Positions 63,750 through 64,000 of a stretch of DNA of 64,000 nt are shown piece after piece; the first letter of the stretch is position 1; each line of letters opens with the position of its first letter. The notes under the pieces were generated by a model. The model was not told the origin of the DNA. It worked only from the letters and a program-made list of their open reading frames with translations, and made no database searches. Position numbers and translations under genes: made by a program. Origin of the DNA: Agapetus fuscipes (Eukaryota; Arthropoda; Insecta; Trichoptera; Glossosomatidae); contig OX637343.1 of assembly GCA_951799405.1 (NCBI GenBank), forward strand, positions 10,704,524 through 10,768,523. Direction: 5' to 3'.

Positions 63750-63996
63750 TTTTTATTTATAGGTTGGTATGAGGCTGACCACCCATGCTGAAAAAATGGT
63801 TAACTTTGTCAATTTCCCCCCTGTTTCAGAGAAGGTCGGCAAAAGCTACAGGCTGTATGTTCATTTGAGGTTTGGTTTTAATTTGTATGTACACATTCAG
63901 CATTTGTAATCGCGAACCTTTACGTTTCTGTTTGTGGGCATGCATTTGATATGAGTTTTGAATGTTAATATATCTTTGCAACTTAGATTATAGTAA
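63750..63996 (+). mobile_element. A-repeat, reaching the window edge
   Basis: TTTATAGGTTGGTATGAGGC to TATCTTTGCAACTTAGATTA. It is complete within the window. Confidence 0.9.
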
Positions 63997-64000
63997 CTTT

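Overview
The window is animal, almost certainly insect, nuclear DNA. It is AT-rich, has no long uninterrupted genes apart from a transposon ORF and one antisense exon, and most of it is made of transposable elements lying in large introns. I cannot name the species; the host gene is closest to insect Gyc76C.

Host gene 1 (plus strand, 700-48811): twelve exons with matching splice phases encode 789 codons of a receptor guanylyl cyclase of the Gyc76C type. They run from the start of the kinase-homology domain through the dimerisation coiled coil and an intact cyclase domain into a long Ser/Asn-rich C-terminal tail. The signal peptide, ligand-binding domain and membrane segment lie upstream of base 1. 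The protein either ends by reading through a perfect splice donor to a stop at 48848-48850, or continues in exons beyond those recognised here.

Host gene 2 (minus strand, 29011 to about 30901): a 555-codon frame from its first Met, open for another 75-100 codons upstream, lies inside the 18.9-kb intron between cyclase exons 6 and 7. It is an unrecognised basic, Ser/Arg/Asn-rich, probably nuclear protein with FGF and KEN short motifs.

Mobile DNA by region. 0-17 kb: LINE 3' ends, a two-tRNA-head SINE dimer, hAT elements with clear 8-bp duplications, LTRs and foldback MITEs. 17-24 kb: a solo LTR 17 nt from an exon, a near-perfect palindrome, and a second hAT copy. 24.6-27.7 kb: an eight-unit tandem array built from a LINE 3' UTR. 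28-37 kb: the nested gene, a pogo/Tigger-like DNA transposon with TA duplication and repeated subterminal motifs, and LINE fragments. 37.4-40.4 kb: a Penelope-like element split by a LINE that has a 640-codon reverse-transcriptase ORF. 40-49 kb: the remaining cyclase exons, with MITEs and SINEs hugging them. 49.5-56.7 kb: a very AT-rich stretch poor in repeats, with a degenerate tandem array of about 105 bp units. 56.7-64 kb: SINE and LINE remnants again.

Repeat names used below. A-repeat: 3' UTR of the LINE at 37637, widespread as 5'-truncated copies. SINE-B, SINE-C, SINE-D: three tRNA-headed families. SINE-D comes with two different tails, one of which it shares with a LINE in this window.
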